Notes: a model not told the origin generated them from the sequence alone. A DNA stretch of 64,000 nt from Bacteroidia bacterium (GCA_030429205.1 JAUICZ010000001.1:2222806-2286805), one strand, 5' to 3'. Positions 45,128 to 53,691 are shown, numbered from the stretch's first letter. Numbers and translations are program-made.

Positions 45128-45735
45128 TGATTAAAATTATATCAGTAGTGATTTTGTTTACTATATGTTCTTCTGCATATAGCCAAAATATTTTGGATAC
45201 AAAAGGTATTGCGTTATTTAAACTTCGAAATGTTAATAGTAGCAAAGCTTATGCACTATCTGAGTCTTATATAATAATAAAAGGAGTTAAATATAATCTA
45301 GGAGAGGGGGGAGTGTTTCTTACAACTGCAGAAATGGTCATTGATAGTGTTGAATTTAATAAGGTTAGTAAGATGGCTATAAATTACAATGCTTTTGATA
45401 CTAAATTATTTAGGGATAGTATTAGATATAATGCAGCTAATCAAGAAGTTAACTATGGAGGCCAAATTTTTGTAAATGATAAAAAAGAGTCAAATAATGA
45501 CAGCCTTTATATTGCATATAATATTAGAGGGGTGTTTATTTGTTTTGATTCTGTATCTGGTAGGAAAATTATATTTAAAAGTCTAAACTGTTATGGAGAT
45601 GAGAGCCCTTATTCATATCCAATTTATACACCATTGCATATTAAAAAGTATTGGAAATTAACTAACAGACAAATACGGCGACTATCATTTCGTAGAGTGA
45701 AAGTTCCACAATATATATACATAGATTGTGACTAA
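45127..45735 (+). CDS. candidate immunity protein for tip 5 (exported)
   Basis: 202-aa protein, ATG overlapping the metzincin stop codon by one base (TAATG). Signal peptide MIKIISVVILFTICSSAYSQN. The mature part is beta-rich, with a basic C-terminal region (KKYWKLTNRQIRRLSFRRVK). Translational coupling with the tip supports an immunity role. Confidence 0.63.
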   Translation: MIKIISVVILFTICSSAYSQNILDTKGIALFKLRNVNSSKAYALSESYIIIKGVKYNLGEGGVFLTTAEMVIDSVEFNKVSKMAINYNAFDTKLFRDSIRYNAANQEVNYGGQIFVNDKKESNNDSLYIAYNIRGVFICFDSVSGRKIIFKSLNCYGDESPYSYPIYTPLHIKKYWKLTNRQIRRLSFRRVKVPQYIYIDCD

Positions 45736-45785
45736 ACCTCTTTTAAATATATAAAATAAGGCATTGAGCAAAGAAAAATAAGTAG

Positions 45786-46121
45786 ATGAGAATATTGTTA
45801 GTGATATCAGTGTTTTTACCTGTAGTATTATTCGCTCAAAATGCAAGTGAAACTGTTTTAAATAGGATGAAAGATTTGCCTATTGATCAGTCTGGTTTAA
45901 ATTTTGAATATACGGGTACTGATACTGTTGTTGGTATTGAAATTAACTACTTCCACAAGAGAGATGATAAGTGTGATGCTCACTTGTTTTTTATTACAGA
46001 TACGTGTTTGGACTTAATAAAAGAAGGGGTTCCGGCTGCGTATGTAAAAGATAAAGTTAAAGAAACAGTTGATGAAGCTAGGGATAGAGCAGCAGTCGAA
46101 TTAGAAGATGAAATAAAGTAA
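45786..46121 (+). CDS. small exported protein, orphan immunity candidate
   Basis: 111-aa protein with signal peptide MRILLVISVFLPVVLFAQNA, a short beta region (GTDTVVGIEINYF), two Cys and a helical acidic tail (KVKETVDEARDRAAVELEDE). No toxin tip precedes it directly. It lies in a run of small genes at the end of the tip array and may be an immunity gene whose tip was lost. No known family. Confidence 0.55.
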   Translation: MRILLVISVFLPVVLFAQNASETVLNRMKDLPIDQSGLNFEYTGTDTVVGIEINYFHKRDDKCDAHLFFITDTCLDLIKEGVPAAYVKDKVKETVDEARDRAAVELEDEIK

Positions 46122-46125
46122 AATC

Positions 46126-46617
46126 ATGAAAAGAAGGTCAATATTAGATTTTTTAGGTAAAAGGTCTCGTGCTTCCTTAATAGGAAATGGAATTATTACT
46201 TTAGTAGGAGGGGGGATATTAATTATTGTACTCTTTTTTAAGAAGATAACAAGTACGACAATAAATAAGGAAAGTCCGAATTATTGGCTTGAATATAAAG
46301 TTCTTAATCCTAGCTGCCGATACGATTCTTTGAGTAAAGTAAGTCACTTTGTAAACTTAGGGGTTCCTTTAGAGGAGGTGGAGAAATTTACAAACTATAT
46401 AAAGGAAAATGTAAAAGGCGGAAAAATCATAAAAAAAATCACTCCAGATGATTTAGATAGTATTAGTAAAGAAAGAAATCTTGAGTTAGAATTAAAATAT
46501 ACTGATAAGGACTGGATATTCTATGTTAATAGCCTTCAATATGAAGATTTTATAATTGTGACTAAAGATAGTACAATACAAAACATTGTCTACAATGTGT
46601 CTAATAGGGTTGAGTAA
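46126..46617 (+). CDS. membrane-anchored small protein, orphan immunity candidate
   Basis: 163-aa protein: basic N-terminus (MKRRSILDFLGKRSR), one membrane helix (GIITLVGGGILIIVLFF, about 22-39), then a soluble extracytoplasmic-type domain with a helical middle and beta end. It starts four bases after the previous gene. No known family. Immunity role is inferred only from its company. Confidence 0.52.
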   Translation: MKRRSILDFLGKRSRASLIGNGIITLVGGGILIIVLFFKKITSTTINKESPNYWLEYKVLNPSCRYDSLSKVSHFVNLGVPLEEVEKFTNYIKENVKGGKIIKKITPDDLDSISKERNLELELKYTDKDWIFYVNSLQYEDFIIVTKDSTIQNIVYNVSNRVE

Positions 46618-47024
46618 ACTGCAATGCTGTAAATAAGAAAGGTATTTTACTTGTAAATAATTGTAAAGATTCAGTAGAATACCCTGAGCAAATTAATTTA
46701 ACCGTCAATGGTTATATAATCGCAACCGCAGACTTGATAAATGAAAAAGGCGATTATTTAGTTAATAATATTGACGAAAAAGTTTTCTTTACTAATAAAA
46801 CTATATTCAGAATTCATAGTGTAGATATTTTTAATTCAGATTATGAAATGGAAGTTGAAAATATAATAGATACTGGTATAACTTCACCACCAAATGATAC
46901 ATTTTTTTATAAATGTGATAAGGCAAAAGAGTCAGAAAGACTAAATGAATTTATTGATGTGTTTAACCAACTTGTAGATACACTAATTGAGAATAGAAAA
47001 AAAGTAGTAACAGATACTATTTAA
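46614..47024 (+). pseudogene. 5'-truncated small gene, probably immunity remnant
   Basis: The frame is open for 137 codons from just before the upstream stop, and its translation looks protein-like throughout (LLVNNCKDSVEYPEQ, INLTVNGYIIATADL). However, it has no ATG or GTG and no signal peptide. The first usable start is TTG at 46734, in the middle of the conserved-looking part. It looks like the 3' part of an exported gene whose 5' end was removed where it joins the preceding gene. Confidence 0.45.
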
Positions 47025-47043
47025 CGAAAAATAAAGAGTTACT

Positions 47044-47616
47044 ATGCGCTGGTTATTTCTTTTGATGTTTTTAGGAAGTGGTTGTATTGCAAGACCTACA
47101 CGTGAGAATAAATGCTTAAAGTGGGAATATTCTAATTGTTTGGATAATAATTTAAGTACTATTGAATACTGTGTTGATACAACAGAAATAAGAGTCCCGA
47201 TATTTAAATATCCAATACCACGAAAGGTAGTGGATAGCTTATGCTATAAATTTTTGAATGATTATAATGATACGCTTTTGGTAAGTAATAGTGTTGTACA
47301 GGTTGATTTTGGAGAATATTATTATACAGATTCTTTGTTAACTATTACAATAACTGATGCAAATAGGGATAATAACAAAGAGCTTTCGTTTAAATTTTAT
47401 GTTAGTGAAAAAAAATATTCTTTATCGGAAAATAATAGTTGCCAAATAATTTATGTTCCAACTGTAGGCGCAATTTATGCACTTATTGAAGGGTATGATA
47501 GTCCAAAAGTTGCTAAGTTAATACAGAATTGTTTGGATACTAAAAGTGTATGGAAGACAAAGTATAACGCATATATATCGTCATATTTTACTGTAGATTG
47601 TGGAAATAAAAAGTAA
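47044..47616 (+). CDS. lipoprotein, orphan immunity candidate
   Basis: 190-aa protein with a lipoprotein signal MRWLFLLMFLGSGCIARP (Cys14). The mature part has six further Cys (for example KCLKWEYSNCLDNN, IEYCVD, LIQNCLD), suggesting disulfides, and a beta-rich core. It is the last gene of the tip/immunity array. No toxin frame is attached. No known family. Confidence 0.55.
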   Translation: MRWLFLLMFLGSGCIARPTRENKCLKWEYSNCLDNNLSTIEYCVDTTEIRVPIFKYPIPRKVVDSLCYKFLNDYNDTLLVSNSVVQVDFGEYYYTDSLLTITITDANRDNNKELSFKFYVSEKKYSLSENNSCQIIYVPTVGAIYALIEGYDSPKVAKLIQNCLDTKSVWKTKYNAYISSYFTVDCGNKK

Positions 47617-47654
47617 ATACTACTCATTTGATTAATTTGTTTGTATTGAGTGTG

Positions 47655-47662
47655 TAGATTTG
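47655..47662 (+). promoter_or_regulatory. candidate -7 element for the T9SS type B gene
   Basis: TAGATTTG matches TAnnTTTG and lies 36 bases before the GTG at 47698. TTTG boxes upstream occur at spacings of 15 and 24 bases, neither ideal. Confidence 0.35.
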
Positions 47663-47782
47663 TCTATAGTTTTTCCTTTACAAAATCTATCATCAAAGTG
47701 AAGAATATAATATTTAGTCTTTTACTGTTATTGGTTTCATTTTCCGGCCATTGGAGTAGATATTACACCTATTTGCCCCTCT

Positions 47783-50368
47783 ATGGTAAACAACACTAAT
47801 TGCGTTAACCCTGCAAACCCCATACCGGGCGTTAAGTATTTTAAGTACACAGGAACATTTACATTAAATGCACGTTCAGCCAATTGGAGGTTCAGATATA
47901 GAGGATATATGACAAATAGCTACGCCGTTAGGAGTAACAGTGTTACTAATATATACATAGGAGCAGAGTTAGCACTCGAAGCATCCTTAAATAACGCAAC
48001 GGTAGATAACTCTTCATCTCAATCAGGCACTATAATCGCTCCGTTTTATTGTATCAATAGGAATGGAAGCTATAGCACAAATATTCTGGACCCTGATAGT
48101 GATAGCATGATTCACTCATTGGTTGCGGCTGAAAAATATTATGTTCCAGTTTCCTACCAGCCTGGCTACTCACCTACCATGCCGCTTGCCGCCAGTTCTT
48201 TTTCATTTGACAGCACTACAGGTAAAATACTCTTTACACCCAATTTGGTGCAACAGTCAGTTGTTGTAATTAAAACAACTGAATATAGAAATGGGGTAGT
48301 GGTCGGCACAACTATGAGAGAGGTAACTTTTTTAGTTTTACCTAATTGTAATAACGATGCTCCAGAAGGTTTTATCAGTAACAATAACAGAGGGTCTTTA
48401 GATACCTCAAAAACTATACTGGATGTTTGTAAGTTTAACGATACCCTTACATTCGAAATTAACCCAACCGATATTAATAATGACAGCATTGATGTGACTT
48501 ATACAGGCCTGCCATCTGGCATCGCTTTGATGTTAAGTAATAATAATACTAAAACACCACAGTTGAAATTTAGGTGGTATATAGGAAATGTGCCATCCGG
48601 TACTTATAAGTTTAATGTTACTTTGAGAGATAATGGTTGTCCGTATTACAAAGAGCAAACATTTAATTATACTATTAACCTATATCCTGATCCTAAGATA
48701 CTCGTTAACCTGCAAACCTCATCCACTTGTACCCGTAAAGCAGTATTGTCAATGACACCTGTCAGTCAATCTTCTCCGCTAGAGATACAGTATATACAAA
48801 ACAATACTGTAGTTAAGTCTTATAATAATGTAACAAATACAATCGTTGATAGTATTTCAAATGGGAATTATATATTAAGAGCCATCAATTCTGATGGCTG
48901 CTTCAGAGATACTTCTTTGCAGCTTACACCTCCTGAGATATTCTCTAGTGTGTCTGTAACTAATCCTGTTTGTTATGTAGATACTACGGGGGTAATTAAT
49001 GTTAGTGCATCAGGTGGTAAGCCTACACTTTTATACTCAATTAATAATAAACCTTACGATACAATAAGCTTGTTTGAGCATTTATACAGGGGTAGCTACC
49101 ATATAAGTATTAAAGATGATAATAATTGTGTGAAAGATACTATAGTGACCCTTACTACGCCAGATAGGTTGATGATTGATAGTTTAGGCATAAAGCATCT
49201 TAACTGTAACGGAGCTAAAAACGGTGCTGTAGAGATCAGAGGTACTGGTGGAGAACGACCATATTTGTACGAGTTGAATAATGGAGGATTTAGTTCTGAT
49301 ACTTTCTATAACAACCTCGATGCTGGTTATGGGACTTTACATATAAAAGATAAAAACGGGTGTAAGGTAGACTCGGTAGTCAAGATATTACAGCCAGAAA
49401 GAATTACAATAAATCCGATAGTTAAGGAGCCATTATGCAGTCCATTAAGTAACGGACAAATACAAGTATTTGCAAAAGGGGGGGTAGCCCCTTTGTACTA
49501 TGCAATAGATACAAACCAATATAATTCAACAGGAATATTCAGCTCTTTAAAACAAGGGGAGTATAATATCTACGTTATAGACAGGTATGCTTGTCGTGTG
49601 GACACGACCATATTTATAAAGGATTCAATAGCACTTGCCGGAGTGTTTGATTTAAATAATATAAAGTGCTATGGAGATACTACAGGTATGATTGATATAA
49701 AAATTAATAATGGTATAGAGCCATTTTCGTATTACCTAAACAAACAATTATATACTTATTCAACTATATCAGGACTCAAAGCAAATCAATACAAAACAAC
49801 AGTAATAGATAGTTTTGGTTGTGAGTTGGATACTTTATTATCATTAGAATCCCCTGAAGAGATTTTGATAGAGAAGTTAGTTACCCCTAATAACTGTGAT
49901 AAAATTACTAACAGCGGAAAGATATCTCTTAATGTTAAAGGAGGTGTTGAACCATATACTTATGTCTGGAATAACAACACGATATTAAATGATAGGGTGT
50001 TAGAGAATGTTATTGGAGGGGTACAGGATATAAAAGTGATTGATGCTAATGGATGTATAAAGTCTGATACTGTTCTCATGAAATATGACAAATGTTGTCA
50101 GGTTTTTGTGCCAACTGCATTTACTCCAAATGGTGACGGGTTGAATGATATTGTTAGAGTAAGGCATAAGGATGAGTTTAGTTTAGAGTTGTTTTCTATT
50201 TACAATAGGTTTGGTGAACGGGTATTCACTACAGAAAGTATTTCTCAAGGTTGGGATGGCAGTATTAATGGGATTATTCAAGAGTTGGGTACCTACTTCT
50301 ATTTCGTAAAAGGGAAGTGTGGTAGTGATGACGTAATATACAAGGGGAGTATTGTATTGATGCGATAG
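47783..50368 (+). CDS. T9SS type B (gliding-motility-type C-terminal domain) SprB-repeat protein, 5' end frameshifted
   Basis: 861 aa from the first ATG, but the gene probably starts at GTG 47698. That frame encodes a signal peptide (VKNIIFSLLLLLVSFS) and is broken near 47744-47748, where one extra base separates it from the mature frame (AIGVDITPICPSMVNN). Residues about 1-215 form an N-terminal domain and 215-330 an Ig/cadherin-like region. From about 390 to 770 there are SprB-type repeats of about 75 residues (VxNPxCYxDTTGxIxVxxSGGxPxLxYS...NNxC). The last 90 residues are the T9SS type B sorting domain (FVPTAFTPNGDGLNDIV ... YNRFGERVF ... GWDG). It is likely a surface adhesin or repeat filament if the frameshift is not inactivating. 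Confidence 0.82.
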   Translation: MVNNTNCVNPANPIPGVKYFKYTGTFTLNARSANWRFRYRGYMTNSYAVRSNSVTNIYIGAELALEASLNNATVDNSSSQSGTIIAPFYCINRNGSYSTNILDPDSDSMIHSLVAAEKYYVPVSYQPGYSPTMPLAASSFSFDSTTGKILFTPNLVQQSVVVIKTTEYRNGVVVGTTMREVTFLVLPNCNNDAPEGFISNNNRGSLDTSKTILDVCKFNDTLTFEINPTDINNDSIDVTYTGLPSGIALMLSNNNTKTPQLKFRWYIGNVPSGTYKFNVTLRDNGCPYYKEQTFNYTINLYPDPKILVNLQTSSTCTRKAVLSMTPVSQSSPLEIQYIQNNTVVKSYNNVTNTIVDSISNGNYILRAINSDGCFRDTSLQLTPPEIFSSVSVTNPVCYVDTTGVINVSASGGKPTLLYSINNKPYDTISLFEHLYRGSYHISIKDDNNCVKDTIVTLTTPDRLMIDSLGIKHLNCNGAKNGAVEIRGTGGERPYLYELNNGGFSSDTFYNNLDAGYGTLHIKDKNGCKVDSVVKILQPERITINPIVKEPLCSPLSNGQIQVFAKGGVAPLYYAIDTNQYNSTGIFSSLKQGEYNIYVIDRYACRVDTTIFIKDSIALAGVFDLNNIKCYGDTTGMIDIKINNGIEPFSYYLNKQLYTYSTISGLKANQYKTTVIDSFGCELDTLLSLESPEEILIEKLVTPNNCDKITNSGKISLNVKGGVEPYTYVWNNNTILNDRVLENVIGGVQDIKVIDANGCIKSDTVLMKYDKCCQVFVPTAFTPNGDGLNDIVRVRHKDEFSLELFSIYNRFGERVFTTESISQGWDGSINGIIQELGTYFYFVKGKCGSDDVIYKGSIVLMR

Positions 50369-50378
50369 TATAAGAATA

Positions 50379-50404
50379 AAGCCCGACTTAGAAAAGTCAG
50401 GCTT
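50379..50404 (+). terminator. hairpin after the T9SS type B gene
   Basis: AAGCCcGACTT / AGAA loop / AAGTCaGGCTT, one mismatch, 11 bases after the stop codon. The T-tract is weak. It probably serves as terminator. Confidence 0.5.
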
Positions 50405-50675
50405 GCTGTTTCAAACCAATGACACAGCTATTCAGACGAATCTTCCCCAACCTAAGTTGGTTGTAAAAATAACTTCATATAAACGAGTTGCATGTGTAGT
50501 TGTAGATTTTTAATATGCTGGGTTTGTACTACAACTTAATGAGTATGTTTCTCTATATGTGACATCAAAGTTCTACAATTCTATACTATTAATTCATCCC
50601 GAAACCAGTTAGCAATACTACAGGGTTCGTAACTCTTATGTTGAGAGATCAAAGTTCTGTGAGTGAAAATGTTAT
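50405..50675. other. intergenic space between convergent T9SS genes
   Basis: No gene is visible in this 270-base stretch. It contains a GTTGTAG/CTACAAC inverted repeat (about 50499-50536) and the word ATCAAAGTTCT twice (near 50563 and 50648). I see no clear terminator for the minus-strand gene. Confidence 0.4.
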
Positions 50676-53384
50676 CTATCTTATCAGGGTTAAGTCGCCT
50701 TTCATCATTTCATCCTTGTTGCTGTACCTGAATTTAATATAGTAGTAATAGGTAGTCATCGCTGCTGGCTTTCCTTTATACGTTCCGTCCCAACCAATAT
50801 TAACATCATTACTAGCGAACACCTCATTGCCCCAGCGATTGAATATATGCAATTCGTATTGACTGACATTAGCAATATCACCCACCAAGTGGGCATTATC
50901 ATTTTTCCCATCACCATTTGGTGAAAATATTGACGGGAAAAATAAATGGCATAGATGCACTGTTATGTTAACGGTATCTCTAAGCGTCTGGCAATGACCA
51001 AGCACTTCTACATGGTATGTACCCGACTCTGTTACTCTGAAAACTCTGCCTGTACTTCCGTTTTGCCACTTGTATTTATCTTCTTCTTCGGAGGTGACGA
51101 TTGTAGGCAGCATAATAAGTTCGTCCGAGCATACTTCTCTGTCTTCGCCCAGTTCTATCATAGTGTTTGGGTATTGAGTAAGGTTAATTCTGTCATCAAC
51201 TTCGCATCCTTCAAATTCGGCAACAAAAGTGTAAGTCCCTTTATCATATACTTTGATAACAAGACCTGTATCACCATGCCCCCAAACAACATGGGTTCCA
51301 TTCGGAAAAATGCCGGCTGATAAACTCATGGTATCATCTGGACAGATAATGGTGTCGGGTGTTGGGGTAAATGCTAATGTTTTGATTCCTATGTTAAAAG
51401 TATCTATCACTTCGTGGCATGTATTGTTCTTTGTGGTCACCCAATATTTCCCTGGTGTCAAAATATTAATACTATCGTTAGTGCTACCAGTATTCCAGAT
51501 TCTGGTGCTACCAGAATGACTCGAATTCCCTTGAGGGAACAGTGTTAAAGATTGACCTACGCAAATACTATCTTCAATGGTTTGGGTTTCGTAAGACATA
51601 TTGCCCTGTACTATATTGAAAGTATCTATCGCTGTATTGCATCTATTGCTCTTCATGGTCACCCAATATTTCCCTGGTGTCAAAATATTAATACTATCGT
51701 TAGTGCTACCAGTATTCCAGATTCTGGTGCTACCAGAATGACTCGAATCTACTTGAGAGAACAGTGTTAAAGATTGACCTGCGCAAATACTGTCATCAAC
51801 GACTCGGATCTTGTAAGACGTATCGCGGTATACTATATTAAAAGTATCTATTGCGGTATGACAGAAATTGTTCCTCATGATCACTATATATTGCCCTGGT
51901 GTTGAAACGGTAATACTATCGTTAGTACTACCTGTATTCCAACTCCAAACTCTGGAAGGATCATCTATCATATCCCTATAATGGAATAATATTAAGGAGT
52001 CACCTGGACAAATAGAATCCTGAGTTGTGTGGCTTTCATAAGATGTATAGCCAACAATAAAAAAAGAATCAGCAAAAGTTGCACAACCATCGGTTGCAGT
52101 AACCCAAAAGGTACCTGGTGTATTTACTATAAAACTATCTGCAGTGCTACCATTCTGCCATTTATACGAAATCATTCCTTTCGGTGCGTATAACACTGTT
52201 GGTGGGTTTAGACAATCTGTTTTTTGACTCATGCTCACAAAAGCACTATCTCCTCCTTGTTGGATCGGGCGAACAACTCTTTGCGGTAAGCCAAATAGTG
52301 CACTGCTTGAAGTGCCAAATATTGTCGTACTGATATATTTGCATCCAGGGAAAAGGGTGTTGGCATTACGTATTCTACCCAACCAATTTGCATGTTCCAT
52401 TGCTATATACATACTTCCATCGGGCCCCAATTGTATGGCTCCTGTAAAAAGAGTATCGTGGTGAACTGTTTTTCTGGAAGCGATGACTGCTGCTGTAGTA
52501 GCCTGCGCTAGGTCGTACTGGTAAATATCTTTTTTATTGTGTGCAGATATATAAAACCGTTTGCTATTGGGCGAAAAATCGCACCCATAAAATCCAGATG
52601 CACTATTCATGTTTGTATCAATCAGTCGGGCATTTGTCACAGAGCCTAAAATCGGGTCAAAATCATGCATCGCCACAAAGCTGCCAGCCCAAGACGTAAG
52701 TCCTAGCAAGGACCTGTCGGGAGAGACTTTGATAGTCACTGTGTCGCCAGTAGTTTTTGGGTATACCGTAGTAGAAACAACAGGAGTAGTGCTAATACCA
52801 GATGTAGTAATGCGGTAGGCATAAAAACTGGATGTAAGCTGTTTATAAACGATAAGCCAATAGCCCTTACACCCTTCTACAACTGTCATAGCTTCTGAAA
52901 ACCCACTATCAATAGGAATGTTTTTTTGTCCAACTATCACATCTCCCAATCCTCCATTGAGAGTAGTGTTCACTATAGAGTAAGCAAGTAATCCATTTAC
53001 GCCCCCTAATGTAAAAACGTAGTACTTTCTGATATCATTTACAACAGGCACTATGCAGACCCCCTGTGCAGAAGTGCCATTTTTATCGGCACTGATACCT
53101 ATGCCATTGGGCATAGGGTTGTAGTTCTTATCATACAGATCTCCTTTATTAGAATAAAAAAGGAGATTGCGTGTAAATCTATGGCTGACAGTTGCTACCC
53201 CTTCGGAGGCATTAATAACAGGCACAAAATGTCCTGGTCCAAAATTAACATTGGGGGCAGAACCTGAATTATTTCCAATGAATGATAAGCCTACATTTTG
53301 CCCGAAACACCAATTGGCATTCTGGAATTGACCATAGCAACTTAGTGATATTACTGATGCTAGTAAAAAGAGGGTTAAACGCAT
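50676..53384 (-). CDS. T9SS type B sorting domain protein with N-terminal beta-propeller and Ig-like repeats
   Basis: 902-aa exported protein with signal peptide MRLTLFLLASVISLSCYGQ. Residues about 20-375 are beta-propeller-like (NANWCFGQN ... IKVSPDRSLLG ... AIQLGPDGSMYIAMEH). Next come five or six Ig-like modules with the core KWQNGSTADSF...PGTFWVTATDGC. Modules three and four are nearly identical (74-residue period; see the DNA repeat at 51434). The C-terminal 90 residues are the type B sorting/gliding-type domain (FFPSIFSPNGDGKND ... FNRWGNEVF ... GWDG). It is probably a surface-bound or released protein exported by the type IX system. It converges on the other type B gene. Confidence 0.9.
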   Translation of the reverse strand: MRLTLFLLASVISLSCYGQFQNANWCFGQNVGLSFIGNNSGSAPNVNFGPGHFVPVINASEGVATVSHRFTRNLLFYSNKGDLYDKNYNPMPNGIGISADKNGTSAQGVCIVPVVNDIRKYYVFTLGGVNGLLAYSIVNTTLNGGLGDVIVGQKNIPIDSGFSEAMTVVEGCKGYWLIVYKQLTSSFYAYRITTSGISTTPVVSTTVYPKTTGDTVTIKVSPDRSLLGLTSWAGSFVAMHDFDPILGSVTNARLIDTNMNSASGFYGCDFSPNSKRFYISAHNKKDIYQYDLAQATTAAVIASRKTVHHDTLFTGAIQLGPDGSMYIAMEHANWLGRIRNANTLFPGCKYISTTIFGTSSSALFGLPQRVVRPIQQGGDSAFVSMSQKTDCLNPPTVLYAPKGMISYKWQNGSTADSFIVNTPGTFWVTATDGCATFADSFFIVGYTSYESHTTQDSICPGDSLILFHYRDMIDDPSRVWSWNTGSTNDSITVSTPGQYIVIMRNNFCHTAIDTFNIVYRDTSYKIRVVDDSICAGQSLTLFSQVDSSHSGSTRIWNTGSTNDSINILTPGKYWVTMKSNRCNTAIDTFNIVQGNMSYETQTIEDSICVGQSLTLFPQGNSSHSGSTRIWNTGSTNDSINILTPGKYWVTTKNNTCHEVIDTFNIGIKTLAFTPTPDTIICPDDTMSLSAGIFPNGTHVVWGHGDTGLVIKVYDKGTYTFVAEFEGCEVDDRINLTQYPNTMIELGEDREVCSDELIMLPTIVTSEEEDKYKWQNGSTGRVFRVTESGTYHVEVLGHCQTLRDTVNITVHLCHLFFPSIFSPNGDGKNDNAHLVGDIANVSQYELHIFNRWGNEVFASNDVNIGWDGTYKGKPAAMTTYYYYIKFRYSNKDEMMKGDLTLIR
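51434..51748 (-). repeat. 222-bp tandem repeat inside the T9SS gene
   Basis: 51434-51526 and 51656-51748 are identical over 93 bases, offset 222 bases (74 codons), with good similarity on both sides. A third, weaker copy lies near 51890-51950. It encodes Ig-like modules (IWNTGSTNDSINILTPGKYW). Recent duplication or gene conversion. Confidence 0.85.
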
Positions 53385-53650
53385 GGTAATGAGTTATAAA
53401 TTTTGAAAATGATTTAAACATTTATAGGCAGCAACCATGCCAAAAAAACTACTCCTTTGTCACGATAATGTCAGATTCATAATTCACCATTTTTTTTACA
53501 TAAGCTCCTATGTTTTGCTAGTAACAAAGCGATTAATTGACAATGCTTTATTTAGTATTTTTACTCCAGAATAAGTTCTTTTCAACCCAGTGAGTGATTC
53601 GGTGAGTGTTGAAATGCTGAGTTTTGTAATTATTTGACAGCCAACATATT
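53385..53650. other. right-end non-coding stretch of the putative island
   Basis: No gene. It is A/T-rich and contains the 15-bp direct repeat (53587-53601) shared with the left end. No integrase remnant is visible. Confidence 0.4.
53587..53601 (+). repeat. 15-bp direct repeat, right island arm
   Basis: CCAGTGAGTGATTCG, identical to 11644-11658 and in the same orientation. See the left-arm entry. Confidence 0.4.
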
Positions 53651-53659
53651 GGGAGGTTA

Positions 53660-53683
53660 GGTTCGAATCCCTCTTTCTGCGCA
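53660..53683 (+). repeat. candidate attR: tRNA 3'-end remnant
   Basis: GGTTCGAATCCC followed by TCTTTCTGCGCA matches the tRNA-Ser 3' end (11523-11546) at 22 of 24 bases. No matching 5' acceptor half, D-arm or anticodon arm lies upstream, so this is not a tRNA gene. It is followed directly by a strong terminator, as a real tRNA 3' end would be. Confidence 0.55.
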
Positions 53684-53691
53684 AAAAACGT

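Noticed and set aside
26471-47616. Type VI secretion-linked RHS effector
   Set aside because: No PAAR or VgrG domain and no Tss gene is present, and the protein begins with a Sec signal peptide.
47744-47748. Programmed ribosomal frameshift
   Set aside because: There is no slippery heptamer or downstream pseudoknot-like structure at the frame change. A one-base insertion or sequencing error explains it more simply.
11547-53659. Transposase or integrase gene responsible for the island
   Set aside because: No open frame shows tyrosine or serine recombinase or DDE transposase motifs, so mobility is inferred only from the end repeats.
53640-53685. Second tRNA gene
   Set aside because: Only the T-loop and 3' acceptor half are recognisable. 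No upstream sequence pairs with the acceptor end, and no D-arm or anticodon arm can be drawn, so I call it a remnant.
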